Origin: a virus
Length of the DNA: 21,424 nt
IMG/VR virus record: IMGVR_UViG_3300017739_000143
Coordinates: 1 to 21,424 of that record
Reading direction: 5' to 3' (one strand)
Shown: piece by piece, positions 11,928 to 18,992 of the stretch
Numbering within the stretch: the first letter of the stretch is position 1
Layout: every line of letters starts with the position of its first letter
Translations under genes and position numbers: made by a program
The notes under the pieces: generated by a model
The model's database searches: none
What the model saw: the letters and a program-made list of their open reading frames with translations, nothing else
Told to the model about the DNA's origin: nothing

Positions 11928-11961
11928 CCGAATACAAAATATTTGGCGAGAGGTATTATAG
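11884..11961 (+). CDS. Possible 25-aa peptide between iscU and iscA
   Basis: A well placed AAGGAG precedes this ATG, better than the sites of the flanking genes. The peptide (MKIIWKQFHKMMKSNRIQNI...) is basic and amphipathic; it begins inside iscU out of frame and ends 3 bases before the iscA start, so it could act by translational coupling. Confidence 0.35.
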   Translation: MKIIWKQFHKMMKSNRIQNIWREVL

Positions 11962-11964
11962 GAA

Positions 11965-12282
11965 ATGATAGATGTCACTAATGAAGCTTATACTAGACTT
12001 ATACAGAAAGCCGCGCACCAAGAGAACTTTGTTTTTAGACTTGGTATTACTGGGGGCGGCTGCGGTGGTATGGAGTATAGTTTTAATTTTAATAGTGAAA
12101 CTTATTCAAGTGATTTGGTTCTGGATTGGGGGCGTATAGCATTTCGCATAGACCCCAATTCAGCACCCTATTTGGAAGGCATAACCCTGGACTGGCAGGT
12201 AGAAGGATTAAATGAAGGATTTAAAATTATCAACCCAAAAGAAAAATACAGATGTGGATGTGGAGAAAGCATCGGCTTCTAG
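11965..12282 (+). CDS. iscA: IscA/HesB-type A-type Fe-S carrier
   Basis: The 105-residue protein has the three conserved Cys of A-type carriers: C33 in GITGGGCGGMEYSF and C97-x-C99 in YRCGCGESIGF. Length and order match IscA/ErpA/SufA. These proteins bind iron or [2Fe-2S]/[4Fe-4S] clusters and deliver them to client enzymes. HesB-like genes are known from marine phages. Lying behind an intact IscU it forms a minimal scaffold-carrier pair. Its last 71 bases overlap the next gene out of frame. Confidence 0.88.
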   Translation: MIDVTNEAYTRLIQKAAHQENFVFRLGITGGGCGGMEYSFNFNSETYSSDLVLDWGRIAFRIDPNSAPYLEGITLDWQVEGLNEGFKIINPKEKYRCGCGESIGF

Positions 12283-12448
12283 GAAAGTACTACAAGTAGT
12301 TAACCTAAGCCCCAGCGAGTCAATAGTAGAAAAGTTGACGGAAATTCATCCAATGAAACAAATCTTTTGGGCGTCTATTATTCAAGTAAGCGTGTTCTTT
12401 GGAATGCTCGGAATGTTTCAGGTAAACTCATGGATATTTTCAGCTTAA
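12212..12448 (+). CDS. Single-pass membrane protein, 78 aa
   Basis: AGAAGGA sits before the ATG, which lies inside iscA. A polar N-terminus (MKDLKLSTQKKNTDVDVEKA) is followed by a C-terminal hydrophobic helix (about 51-76). It overlaps the next gene by 19 bases. Not recognised; probable inner-membrane anchor. Confidence 0.55.
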   Translation: MKDLKLSTQKKNTDVDVEKASASRKVLQVVNLSPSESIVEKLTEIHPMKQIFWASIIQVSVFFGMLGMFQVNSWIFSA

Positions 12449-12723
12449 TCACAGATGTCGGAGCACCCATTGCGGCTGCTATAGTCATGGGTGGTTTTAT
12501 ATTCGTAATCATGCGACAAATTTTTGAAGGTGTGGTAAACTCAATCAACACCCTGAAGATGTTTACGGAAAGTCTCATAACTCGTGTCAAGACTATAAAT
12601 AATGACATGATAAAGTTAGACACAAGTGTAAGCGCAGCTCTTGAACTTACACCTGATTTGGACAGAATTGCAAGAGCAGAAAATTTCGTAGAAGACGGAA
12701 GTATTGATGTAAGGAGAGACTAA
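12430..12723 (+). CDS. TM plus coiled-coil protein, 97 aa
   Basis: I prefer ATG 12430 because the product then begins with a membrane helix (MDIFSLITDVGAPIAAAIVM...), as in the related gene at 12827. After the TM comes a helix with LKMFTESLITRVKTINNDMI, then a short acidic tail. The NNDMIKLD segment matches LDNDMIRLQ in 12827-13081, so the two appear to be diverged paralogues. Topology recalls BhlA/XhlA-type holin-associated proteins. Confidence 0.62.
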   Translation: MDIFSLITDVGAPIAAAIVMGGFIFVIMRQIFEGVVNSINTLKMFTESLITRVKTINNDMIKLDTSVSAALELTPDLDRIARAENFVEDGSIDVRRD

Positions 12724-12836
12724 TGGATGTAGTATCAGCTTGGGACAGTTTATCATATTGGGACGGTATATTATTTACGTTCTGGATAGGTCTATTATAT
12801 ACTTATAAAGTATGGATAGATAATAGATGGAAATAG
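12723..12836 (+). CDS. Membrane peptide, 37 aa
   Basis: Starts at TAATG overlap with the previous stop and overlaps the next start. The sequence (MDVVSAWDSLSYWDGILFTF...) is rich in Trp and Tyr with one hydrophobic segment. GGAG precedes it. Unknown role. Confidence 0.5.
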   Translation: MDVVSAWDSLSYWDGILFTFWIGLLYTYKVWIDNRWK

Positions 12837-13081
12837 TTGACGCGATTCAAAAATTTGGTTTCCCCGTGGTGGCAATGGTCGGTCTGGGATATTTCGTATA
12901 CTTTGTATGGACAACGATAACACAAGTAATCAATCCAACAGTAAAGGAAATGCATATGACTCTCATAAAGCTGATAGACCAAATACGTATGCTCGATAAC
13001 GATATGATTCGTTTACAGCAAAAGGTAAACACTGTTTTACAAATGAAAGAAAATGAAAAACAAAAACGACATAACAGGTGA
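12827..13081 (+). CDS. TM plus coiled-coil protein, 84 aa (holin-associated type)
   Basis: An N-terminal TM helix (about residues 10-32) leads into a long amphipathic helix (LIKLIDQIRMLDNDMIRLQQ) and a Lys/Arg tail. It is a paralogue of the 12430 gene. Such TM-coil proteins can be holin-like or spanin-adjacent, but their place just before csgF also allows a role around the secretion module. Inferred from topology only. Confidence 0.62.
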   Translation: MEIVDAIQKFGFPVVAMVGLGYFVYFVWTTITQVINPTVKEMHMTLIKLIDQIRMLDNDMIRLQQKVNTVLQMKENEKQKRHNR

Positions 13082-13667
13082 TAAACTTATAACAAAGCCT
13101 TCTGCCGCATACGCAGAAAACTATGACGCAGTCTTTCGCAGAGGACAGATACATCAAGACCGTAACTTTGATACTGACGGCTATGAACAAAGGCAAAAAG
13201 ATGAGAAGATTACAAATGGTGTAATGTTGGCACTTCTGTGCTTGTGTACTGCTTCAATCGCTTTTGACATGCAAGCTGACGAAATCAAACACAAATTTAA
13301 AAGTCCTTCATTTAGTGGAGTTGGAACATCCTCTCACTACTTAACTATTGACTCACAAGAAATAACAAAGAAGGACGCTGTAAAAGCTGAGATAAAAGCT
13401 TTGGCAGACGCAGCAAAGCGGGAAGAAGAAAACACAACTCTCGCAAGATTTATAAAGAACTTTGAAAGTAGAATATATGCACAGTTATCTCGACAGCTAG
13501 TTGATAGTTTGTTTGGAGAGAACCCTGCAGAAGAAGGGTCATTTCAGTTATTCGATAACTTAATCACTTGGACGAGTGATGGCATTACAATAACAATGAC
13601 CATATTTAATGAGGCAACTGGTGAGACAACTACTATTACTATCCCTATTGGGGACTTTGGTTTCTAG
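13053..13667 (+). CDS. csgF: CsgF-like curli assembly factor with N-terminal extension
   Basis: Residues about 75-204 follow CsgF: HKFKSPSFSGVGTSSHYLTI at the mature N-terminus, where E. coli CsgF has its FxFRNPxFGG motif that inserts in CsgG, then a helical middle (FIKNFESRIYAQLSRQLVDS) and a beta end (ITITMTIFNEATGETTTITI). In bacteria CsgF is exported and caps the CsgG pore, coupling secretion to fibre nucleation. The signal-like segment MLALLCLCTASIAFDMQA is internal (58-75), preceded by 57 polar residues. Either the true start is ATG 13224 or the protein has a cytoplasmic extension. It precedes csgG, with 59 bases of overlap. Confidence 0.85.
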   Translation: MKNKNDITGDKLITKPSAAYAENYDAVFRRGQIHQDRNFDTDGYEQRQKDEKITNGVMLALLCLCTASIAFDMQADEIKHKFKSPSFSGVGTSSHYLTIDSQEITKKDAVKAEIKALADAAKREEENTTLARFIKNFESRIYAQLSRQLVDSLFGENPAEEGSFQLFDNLITWTSDGITITMTIFNEATGETTTITIPIGDFGF

Positions 13668-14457
13668 TTGTGCAACGCACAGTGGTTATATATCACCGTG
13701 CATGACTAACCCCGATGGGGACTACAAAGACTTAACTACAATCATACGAAAGGCAGAGTGCTTCTCAGGTGCTGCTGTACTTGAAAAACCTGTCACAAAA
13801 GAAATACAATCCCTACCCTTACCCGCAAGAACGCCCGTTGTTGCTATCTATAAATTCGAAGACTTAACAGGACAAAGAAAATCAAGAGATGGAATCGCAG
13901 ATTTCTCAAGCGCTATGACACAAGCTCCAGAGGCTTATTTGATTCGTGCGTTGAAATCTAGTGGATTCTTTAAAGTAGTAGAAAGAAAAGGACTAGACCA
14001 TTTAACAAAAGAGCGTCAGTTGATTCGTTCTACTCGTGAGAGATTTGATGAGAAAGATAAACAGTTACCACTGCTGTATGCTGGTATCATCATTGAAGGG
14101 GGTATTGTAGATTACAATACTAATGTATTAACCGGGGGAGCTGGAGCCCGCTATTTAGGTATAGGAACTTCCAAGCAATATCGTGAGGATACAGTGGTGG
14201 TATCAATGAGGTTAGTTTCTGTGAGTACAGGAGAAATCTTATTGGACATCCTTACTTCAAAAGCAATCCTCTCCGTGGGAGTTAGTAATGATTATTTTAG
14301 ATTTACTACTGAGAATGACTTAGTGGAAGTTGAGAGTGGAAACTCTATGAACGAACCTAAGTTCATTGCTTTACAAGCGGCTATTGAAACTTCAGTAGTA
14401 GAGCTTGTACAAAAAGGACAGGAAAAAGGGTACTGGAAGTACTATTTGGGAGACTAA
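13609..14457 (+). CDS. csgG: CsgG-like outer-membrane curli secretion lipoprotein
   Basis: The 282-residue protein has a lipoprotein signal with lipobox LVSSC (Cys21) and matches CsgG throughout: VVAIYKFEDLTGQ, ADFSSAMTQAPEAYLIRALK, FFKVVERKGLDHLTKERQ, IIEGGIVDYNTNVLTGGAGA, RYLGIGTSKQY, VSVSTGEILLDILTSKAILS, NEPKFIALQAAIETSV. CsgG forms a nonameric outer-membrane channel for unfolded curlins. Length is close to the 277 of E. coli. In the constriction loop the Phe is kept (ADFSS), but the region of E. coli Tyr51 and Asn55 reads RDGIAD. The signal-peptide codons lie out of frame inside the end of csgF. Confidence 0.92.
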   Translation: MRQLVRQLLLLSLLGTLVSSCATHSGYISPCMTNPDGDYKDLTTIIRKAECFSGAAVLEKPVTKEIQSLPLPARTPVVAIYKFEDLTGQRKSRDGIADFSSAMTQAPEAYLIRALKSSGFFKVVERKGLDHLTKERQLIRSTRERFDEKDKQLPLLYAGIIIEGGIVDYNTNVLTGGAGARYLGIGTSKQYREDTVVVSMRLVSVSTGEILLDILTSKAILSVGVSNDYFRFTTENDLVEVESGNSMNEPKFIALQAAIETSVVELVQKGQEKGYWKYYLGD

Positions 14458-14458
14458 A

Positions 14459-15175
14459 ATGAGGATATTAATAGCCTTGTTTTTATCAGTTGGTCTGTTC
14501 GCAGACAATGAAATCTATATTGACCAAACAGGAAATAATGCTAGTATTGACTTGGAACAACTCGGCTCTAACAATATAATTGGTGGTGACGATGCAACTG
14601 CAGGTTCAATGACAAAAGCAATCTTGAATGGAACAACAATGGTCTTAGACATCAATCAAATAGGAAGCTCCAATAAATTTCTTACCGATGGAATACTTGG
14701 TGATAATTTTACTGGCTTCTTTGAATTTGATGGAGATTCAAACGTGTGGGACTTTAGCATGGACACAACCGGGCTAAACACAGCTGACGGCAATAATATT
14801 AACATTGACGTTACTGGTTCACTCAACATTGCAGATATAGATATCGGTGAAGATGATGCCGCAAACTATCTAGACATTGATTGGATTATCGATGGAGATA
14901 GTAATGAAGCAGAAGTAGATATAGATGTAGATTATGCAACTATATTCTGGGACGTTCTTGGCGACAGCAACGATATAACTTTTATCCAATCTGGATATGG
15001 AGCTAGTTCAAGCGATGCTAAATACTTCTACCTCGACTTAGAGGGAAGTAATAATACTGCGGTTATCAAACAGCAGTCAACATTAGCAGCCGACTGGTTG
15101 AAAATTGAAAGTAATGCGTCTAATAGCAATATTTGTGTTATTCAGAATGATGGTGGGACTTCCGCTTCATGCTGA
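14459..15175 (+). CDS. Curlin-repeat protein, likely secreted subunit
   Basis: Start at ATG 14459, with GGAG before it, gives a signal peptide MRILIALFLSVGLFA and a 238-residue protein. Repeats of about 20-30 residues carry the curlin pattern of Ile/Gln and Gly-Asn turns: IDQTGNNASIDLEQLGSNN, INQIGSSNK, FDGDSNVWDF, IDGDSNEAEV, VLGDSNDITFIQSG, LEGSNNTAVIKQQ. Many positions are Asp where curlins have Asn or Gln, making it very acidic. Two Cys close the chain. Curlins are passed through CsgG and polymerise into cross-beta fibres, so this is the probable cargo. Whether it forms amyloid is untested. Confidence 0.8.
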   Translation: MRILIALFLSVGLFADNEIYIDQTGNNASIDLEQLGSNNIIGGDDATAGSMTKAILNGTTMVLDINQIGSSNKFLTDGILGDNFTGFFEFDGDSNVWDFSMDTTGLNTADGNNINIDVTGSLNIADIDIGEDDAANYLDIDWIIDGDSNEAEVDIDVDYATIFWDVLGDSNDITFIQSGYGASSSDAKYFYLDLEGSNNTAVIKQQSTLAADWLKIESNASNSNICVIQNDGGTSASC

Positions 15176-16214
15176 TATAGGAAGCATTACAGAACTACGT
15201 GGAGTAGGGCAAGTACTTAGAGACAAGCCCTACAACACGGACTTAGGATTTGACATTGAGCAAATGGATGATGTGCGTACAGCTAATGGGCGATTAGGTA
15301 TCACATTCATAGACGATAGTAAAGTCCGACTTACAGAGCATAGTAAACTTATAATAGACAAAGTAATCTTTGACCCCGACCCTAGCAAGTCGCAGATGTC
15401 AATGAAGTTTGCAAGTGGAACAGCTCGTTTTATTACTGGTGGTATTGGCAAGATTAATAAACAAAATATTAAGATTGAAACACCGACTTCTCAGATTGCT
15501 ATTCGAGGCACGGACTTTACTGTGACAGTGGATGAGTTAGGAAGAAGTTTAGTAATATTACTACCAGACGATATGGGACTTCCAAGTGGCGAGATTGTAG
15601 TAGCAACAGCCATGGGAGAAGTCATACTCAATAAACCTTATGAATCAACAGTAACTAGTATGTGGGAAAGTACACCTACTGCACCGATGATACTAGACTT
15701 GACACTGGACATCATAGACAACATGCTCATAGTGAGCCCACCTAAAAATGAAGAAGAAGAAACTGCAGGAGAAGTTGGAAGTGATGAGTCTGATGACAAT
15801 ATTCTTGATGTTGACCTTCTCGCTTACGACGGTTTAGATATAGATTATTTAGAAGAAGACTTATCTTTTAATGAACTTGACATAGACTATTTAGATGTAA
15901 ACTTTCTCGAAGACTTGTTGGAAGTTATCGAGGAACTAGATGCACTTGCAGTAAAAGAATCAAGAGGTACACAAGCTTTTTCAGAATTTGATGTACAAGG
16001 TACATTATTCGGGCAAGACCCAACAACACAGATTTTAACATTTGGTGACGCAGAAAAGATTACAATAATTCGTAGCGTTACTCAATCCGTACAACTAGAA
16101 CTCAATGGTGAGACAAGCTATAATATAATAATTGAACAAGATGGTAAAAGCTATAACATTATTCTTAACTCTGGTGACAACTCCAGTATTCGCATCCGTC
16201 AATCTTCAGGTTGA
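15114..16214 (+). CDS. FecR-domain secreted protein with curlin-like C-terminus
   Basis: ATG 15114 is preferred over TTG 15105; it gives the signal peptide MRLIAIFVLFRMMVGLPLHA, encoded inside the end of the curlin gene. Residues about 22-170 form a FecR domain (ITELRGVGQVLRDKPYN..., TSQIAIRGTDFTVTVDELGR). An acidic linker with EEEE and GSDESDD (about 210-225) and DIDY repeats (250-285) follow. The last 40 residues (YNIIIEQDGKSYNIILNSGD, SIRIRQSSG) look like curlin strands. Stand-alone FecR proteins of this type occur beside adenylate/guanylate cyclases and curli genes in bacteria. A cell-surface or cargo role is inferred. Confidence 0.8.
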   Translation: MRLIAIFVLFRMMVGLPLHADIGSITELRGVGQVLRDKPYNTDLGFDIEQMDDVRTANGRLGITFIDDSKVRLTEHSKLIIDKVIFDPDPSKSQMSMKFASGTARFITGGIGKINKQNIKIETPTSQIAIRGTDFTVTVDELGRSLVILLPDDMGLPSGEIVVATAMGEVILNKPYESTVTSMWESTPTAPMILDLTLDIIDNMLIVSPPKNEEEETAGEVGSDESDDNILDVDLLAYDGLDIDYLEEDLSFNELDIDYLDVNFLEDLLEVIEELDALAVKESRGTQAFSEFDVQGTLFGQDPTTQILTFGDAEKITIIRSVTQSVQLELNGETSYNIIIEQDGKSYNIILNSGDNSSIRIRQSSG

Positions 16215-16578
16215 TATACCTTGGGACTTCGAGCAGATGCAACAAGACGCATCTAAAATAGAAGCTTCTGAAGTAACGTATCACTTTGACTTTGAGAATG
16301 AAAAACACAAAACCTTTTTAATACTAAACATACTAGACGTTGCTTCTACTATATATGCTATGGAAAATAGAGATACTTTATATGAAACAAATTTTCTACT
16401 TCCAAGGAAACCAAGTCCTGAAGAGCTAATTATACAGAAGGCTGTAGTAATATCTACAATGAGCTACTTGGGTTTGTTTAGTACTCACCCAGACGACCAA
16501 TGGTACATTAATGGACTAAATGCAACATTAGGCATAGTAATAGTAAGTAATTTATATAGTATAAACAAATATGAATAA
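16141..16578 (+). CDS. Exported or membrane protein with DUF5658-like core
   Basis: The ATG at 16141 gives MVKAITLFLTLVTTPVFA, a clean signal peptide; a TTG 9 bases upstream would add three residues. The mature part has a polar segment, then NILDVASTIYAMENRDTLYE (around 65-85) and two weak membrane helices (about 103-118 and 128-142). The LDxxST-xxA...ET-N-LL-PS pattern resembles DUF5658-type small membrane proteins. It sits between the FecR and cyclase genes and overlaps both. Function unknown. Confidence 0.62.
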   Translation: MVKAITLFLTLVTTPVFASVNLQVDIPWDFEQMQQDASKIEASEVTYHFDFENEKHKTFLILNILDVASTIYAMENRDTLYETNFLLPRKPSPEELIIQKAVVISTMSYLGLFSTHPDDQWYINGLNATLGIVIVSNLYSINKYE

Positions 16579-18352
16579 ACTAATCACAATTGTACTAGCA
16601 ATGGGACTTCTTATATGGAATCCCTATCCTTTCCAAATTTTAGAACTTAAAACATTTGACTACTTAATTATGAATACAGAAGTAGTTCAAAATGAGAACA
16701 TTCTCATAGTTGACATTGACGAAGAAACAGTCAAGACTTATGAAGGATGGCCATTACCGAGAAGTGTCTATGGAGATGCTATAATGCAGACCGAGGCAAT
16801 TCCAGGCATTACAGTATTAATGCCAAACAAAGACTTACGAGGGCCAATGCAAGATGATTACTTTATACGCAGGCTAGAAGTAAGACCTACTGTCCTTGCT
16901 AGTGCAGCATCGACACAAGTAACTGGAACTAATCCTCATGTAGGAACTGCCCAGTTAGGAGAGGACCCAACACCATGGCTATATCAGTATCCAGGAATTT
17001 TACCTACCGAATCTACTCTGGAGTCAAAAACAAAGGGGCTCGGACTAGTAACCGCTACGCCGGAAATAGACGGGGTTACTCGTCGTATTCCCCTAGTCGT
17101 AAACGTAGAGTCAAAACTTTACCCAAGCTTCGCACTCGAACTCTTAAGAGTCGCAGTAGGAGACCCTTCGTACCAGCTAAAAACAACAGAAGAAGGCGTT
17201 ACTTGGGTTAGAATACCAAACTACCCACTTATGAATACAGATGCGAATGGTCGTATCTTTTTAAATTGGAACACGAACTTTTATAGACAAAGCTTACTAG
17301 AATATTTACAACAGCCGATTGATGCACCTTTTGTAATTATCGGCACGACTGCAGAGGGCATAACAAACCCTGTGCCGACCCCTGCGGGGGCTAAATACCC
17401 ACATGAAATTCAAGCAAATATATTACACAATCTTATCAACGGCACTGCACCTTCTGCACCGACCTGGACTCTTTCTGCTCAGCTTGCCTACAGTTTACTT
17501 GGCCTCACCTTATTGGCTCTTACGGTCTCTCGAGTCTATCTTTCTGTACTAGCTTTAGCACTAGTTGTAGCAGGAGCGTTCTATGGAATGGGGTATGCCT
17601 ATAAATCTTCCTACTTACTTAACCTTAATGGTGTCGTAGTTATCTCGATTTTGTACTGGGGGTATCATACATTCCTGAGTTTCCTTTCCGAGTATCGTCA
17701 GAAACTTCGAATCAAACAACAATTCGGCACGTACGTAAGTCCCGACCTTGTCAAAAAATTACAGGAAGACCCATCATTACTGAGATTGGGTGGGTTCACG
17801 GAACAACTAACTTTTCTTTTTTCTGACATCAGAGGATTTACACCGATTTCAGAAAAATATCAAAAAAATCCACAAGGACTTACGAGCCTCATTAATCGTT
17901 TCCTTGACAACCAGACTGAGATAATTCTCAAGCATGGAGGTACAATCGATAAGTATATGGGAGATTGCATCATGGCTTTCTGGGGAGCTCCGCTTCCTGA
18001 CGAGAATCATATAGAGAATGCAACAAAAGCGGCTATTGAAATGAGAATAGCTTTGGAGAAATTAAATGAAACACTTAAAGATGAAGGCCTTGACCAAATT
18101 AATACAGGTGCTGGCATCAATTCAGGTCCTTGCGTGGTTGGCAACTTTGGCTCTACTACTCGTTTCGATTACAGCGTCCTTGGCGATGCGGTTAATCTGG
18201 CTGCAAGGTTAGAGTCAAGTTGCAAAGATTATGATGCAGATTTAATAATATCTGAACACAGTTTAGTAGATGGTTATGAGTACGAGTTTCTTGACGAGGT
18301 AACTGTAAAAGGCAAGTCGGAGCCAGTAAAAATCTATACCATACGAAAATAA
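16571..18352 (+). CDS. CHASE2-domain class III adenylate cyclase
   Basis: The 593-residue protein has an N-terminal TM, an extracytoplasmic CHASE2 sensor (about 25-295: LIVDIDEETVKTYEGWPLPR, IGTTAEGITNPVPTPAGAKY), three TM helices (about 299-372) and a class III cyclase domain (about 405-593). The catalytic set is complete: metal Asp419 (FSDIRGFT) and Asp465 (YMGDCIMAFWG), Lys461 (TIDKYMGD) and an Asp in FDYSVLGDAVN, which favour ATP over GTP, and the NLAARLES Asn/Arg. It would make cAMP in response to a periplasmic signal. FecR-CHASE2 cyclase pairs are known in bacteria; a phage copy is unusual. No terminator follows; a new promoter starts at 18356. Confidence 0.92.
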   Translation: MNKLITIVLAMGLLIWNPYPFQILELKTFDYLIMNTEVVQNENILIVDIDEETVKTYEGWPLPRSVYGDAIMQTEAIPGITVLMPNKDLRGPMQDDYFIRRLEVRPTVLASAASTQVTGTNPHVGTAQLGEDPTPWLYQYPGILPTESTLESKTKGLGLVTATPEIDGVTRRIPLVVNVESKLYPSFALELLRVAVGDPSYQLKTTEEGVTWVRIPNYPLMNTDANGRIFLNWNTNFYRQSLLEYLQQPIDAPFVIIGTTAEGITNPVPTPAGAKYPHEIQANILHNLINGTAPSAPTWTLSAQLAYSLLGLTLLALTVSRVYLSVLALALVVAGAFYGMGYAYKSSYLLNLNGVVVISILYWGYHTFLSFLSEYRQKLRIKQQFGTYVSPDLVKKLQEDPSLLRLGGFTEQLTFLFSDIRGFTPISEKYQKNPQGLTSLINRFLDNQTEIILKHGGTIDKYMGDCIMAFWGAPLPDENHIENATKAAIEMRIALEKLNETLKDEGLDQINTGAGINSGPCVVGNFGSTTRFDYSVLGDAVNLAARLESSCKDYDADLIISEHSLVDGYEYEFLDEVTVKGKSEPVKIYTIRK

Positions 18353-18355
18353 TAC

Positions 18356-18384
18356 TTGACATCTTGTTGATATTTTGATATAAT
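18356..18384 (+). promoter_or_regulatory. Sigma-70-type promoter after the cyclase
   Basis: TTGACA (18356-18361), 17-bp spacer, TATAAT (18379-18384). The 5' UTR holds a TGTGGA-AATA-TCCACA hairpin (18394-18409) before AAAGGGG and ATG 18429. Confidence 0.85.
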
Positions 18385-18428
18385 TTTCATAAGTGTGGAA
18401 ATATCCACAAGATGTAAAGGGGACTAAC

Positions 18429-18656
18429 ATGGAAATCGAGCAGGTAGCTGCAAATCTTGAAAAGCATGAAGCTATCTGTGCTGAAAGATGGAAGACAATA
18501 TTTAACAAAATAGAGTCTATGGAAAAAGGAGCTTCGGACAGATTCAATGGAATCGAAGGACAAGTTTCTAGAATAGAATCTATACTATTAGGATGTGCAG
18601 GTTTTTTACTTGTATCCTTAATCGGCATTGTAACAACCATGATAACAATGCACTAG
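18429..18656 (+). CDS. XhlA-like holin-associated protein
   Basis: Start at ATG 18429, after AAAGGGGA, gives 75 residues: an amphipathic N-terminal coiled coil (LEKHEAICAERWKTIFNKIE, then RFNGIEGQVSRIESIL) and a C-terminal TM helix (about 53-73). The C-AERW pattern and topology match XhlA/BhlA-type proteins found in phage lysis cassettes. No endolysin is adjacent, so the lysis role is inferred from family only. Confidence 0.7.
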   Translation: MEIEQVAANLEKHEAICAERWKTIFNKIESMEKGASDRFNGIEGQVSRIESILLGCAGFLLVSLIGIVTTMITMH

Positions 18657-18665
18657 GAGAAAACA

Positions 18666-18845
18666 ATGGAAATGGAATATAGCAAAAAAGATATATCTAA
18701 GTCACCAAAGGCTAAAGCAGAAAAGGCTTTACCAGAGGGATGGCAGTTATATCTCAAAAGAGGTGTATGGTGTGTAAGAGACGACCAACACGTCTTATCA
18801 CAACATAAATCAGAACAAGAAGCATGGAAGTTTATTAATGGCTAA
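18666..18845 (+). CDS. Hypothetical protein, 59 aa
   Basis: AGGAG lies before the ATG. After a Lys-rich start (MEMEYSKKDISKSPKAKAEK) the protein has LPEGWQLYLKRGVWCVRDDQ and a final helix SEQEAWKFING, a small beta-beta-beta-alpha pattern. Not recognised. Its stop overlaps the next gene by 8 bases. Confidence 0.6.
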   Translation: MEMEYSKKDISKSPKAKAEKALPEGWQLYLKRGVWCVRDDQHVLSQHKSEQEAWKFING

Positions 18846-18990
18846 TCAGATAGAAGAAAAATTAAAAGAAGCAGTAGAAAAATCAGAAGAAGAACATGGA
18901 GAAACTCCACAATCTGCTAGACTCAAAAAGCTAATTGCTAGAAAAAAGAATCTACAACGTAGAAAACACAACACAAACAGACGCAGATAA
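18838..18990 (+). CDS. Small helical basic protein, 50 aa
   Basis: An acidic N-terminal helix (MANQIEEKLKEAVEKSEEEH) is followed by a strongly basic half ending in HNTNRRR. It overlaps the previous gene and is followed at once by the zinc-ribbon gene. Charge polarity suggests nucleic-acid or virion binding; no family. Confidence 0.55.
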   Translation: MANQIEEKLKEAVEKSEEEHGETPQSARLKKLIARKKNLQRRKHNTNRRR

Positions 18991-18992
18991 AC

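Noticed and set aside
17000-17211. 78-codon frame inside the cyclase gene with an Arg/Ser-rich product
   Set aside because: It is a frame-shifted shadow of the CHASE2 coding sequence and has no start signal.
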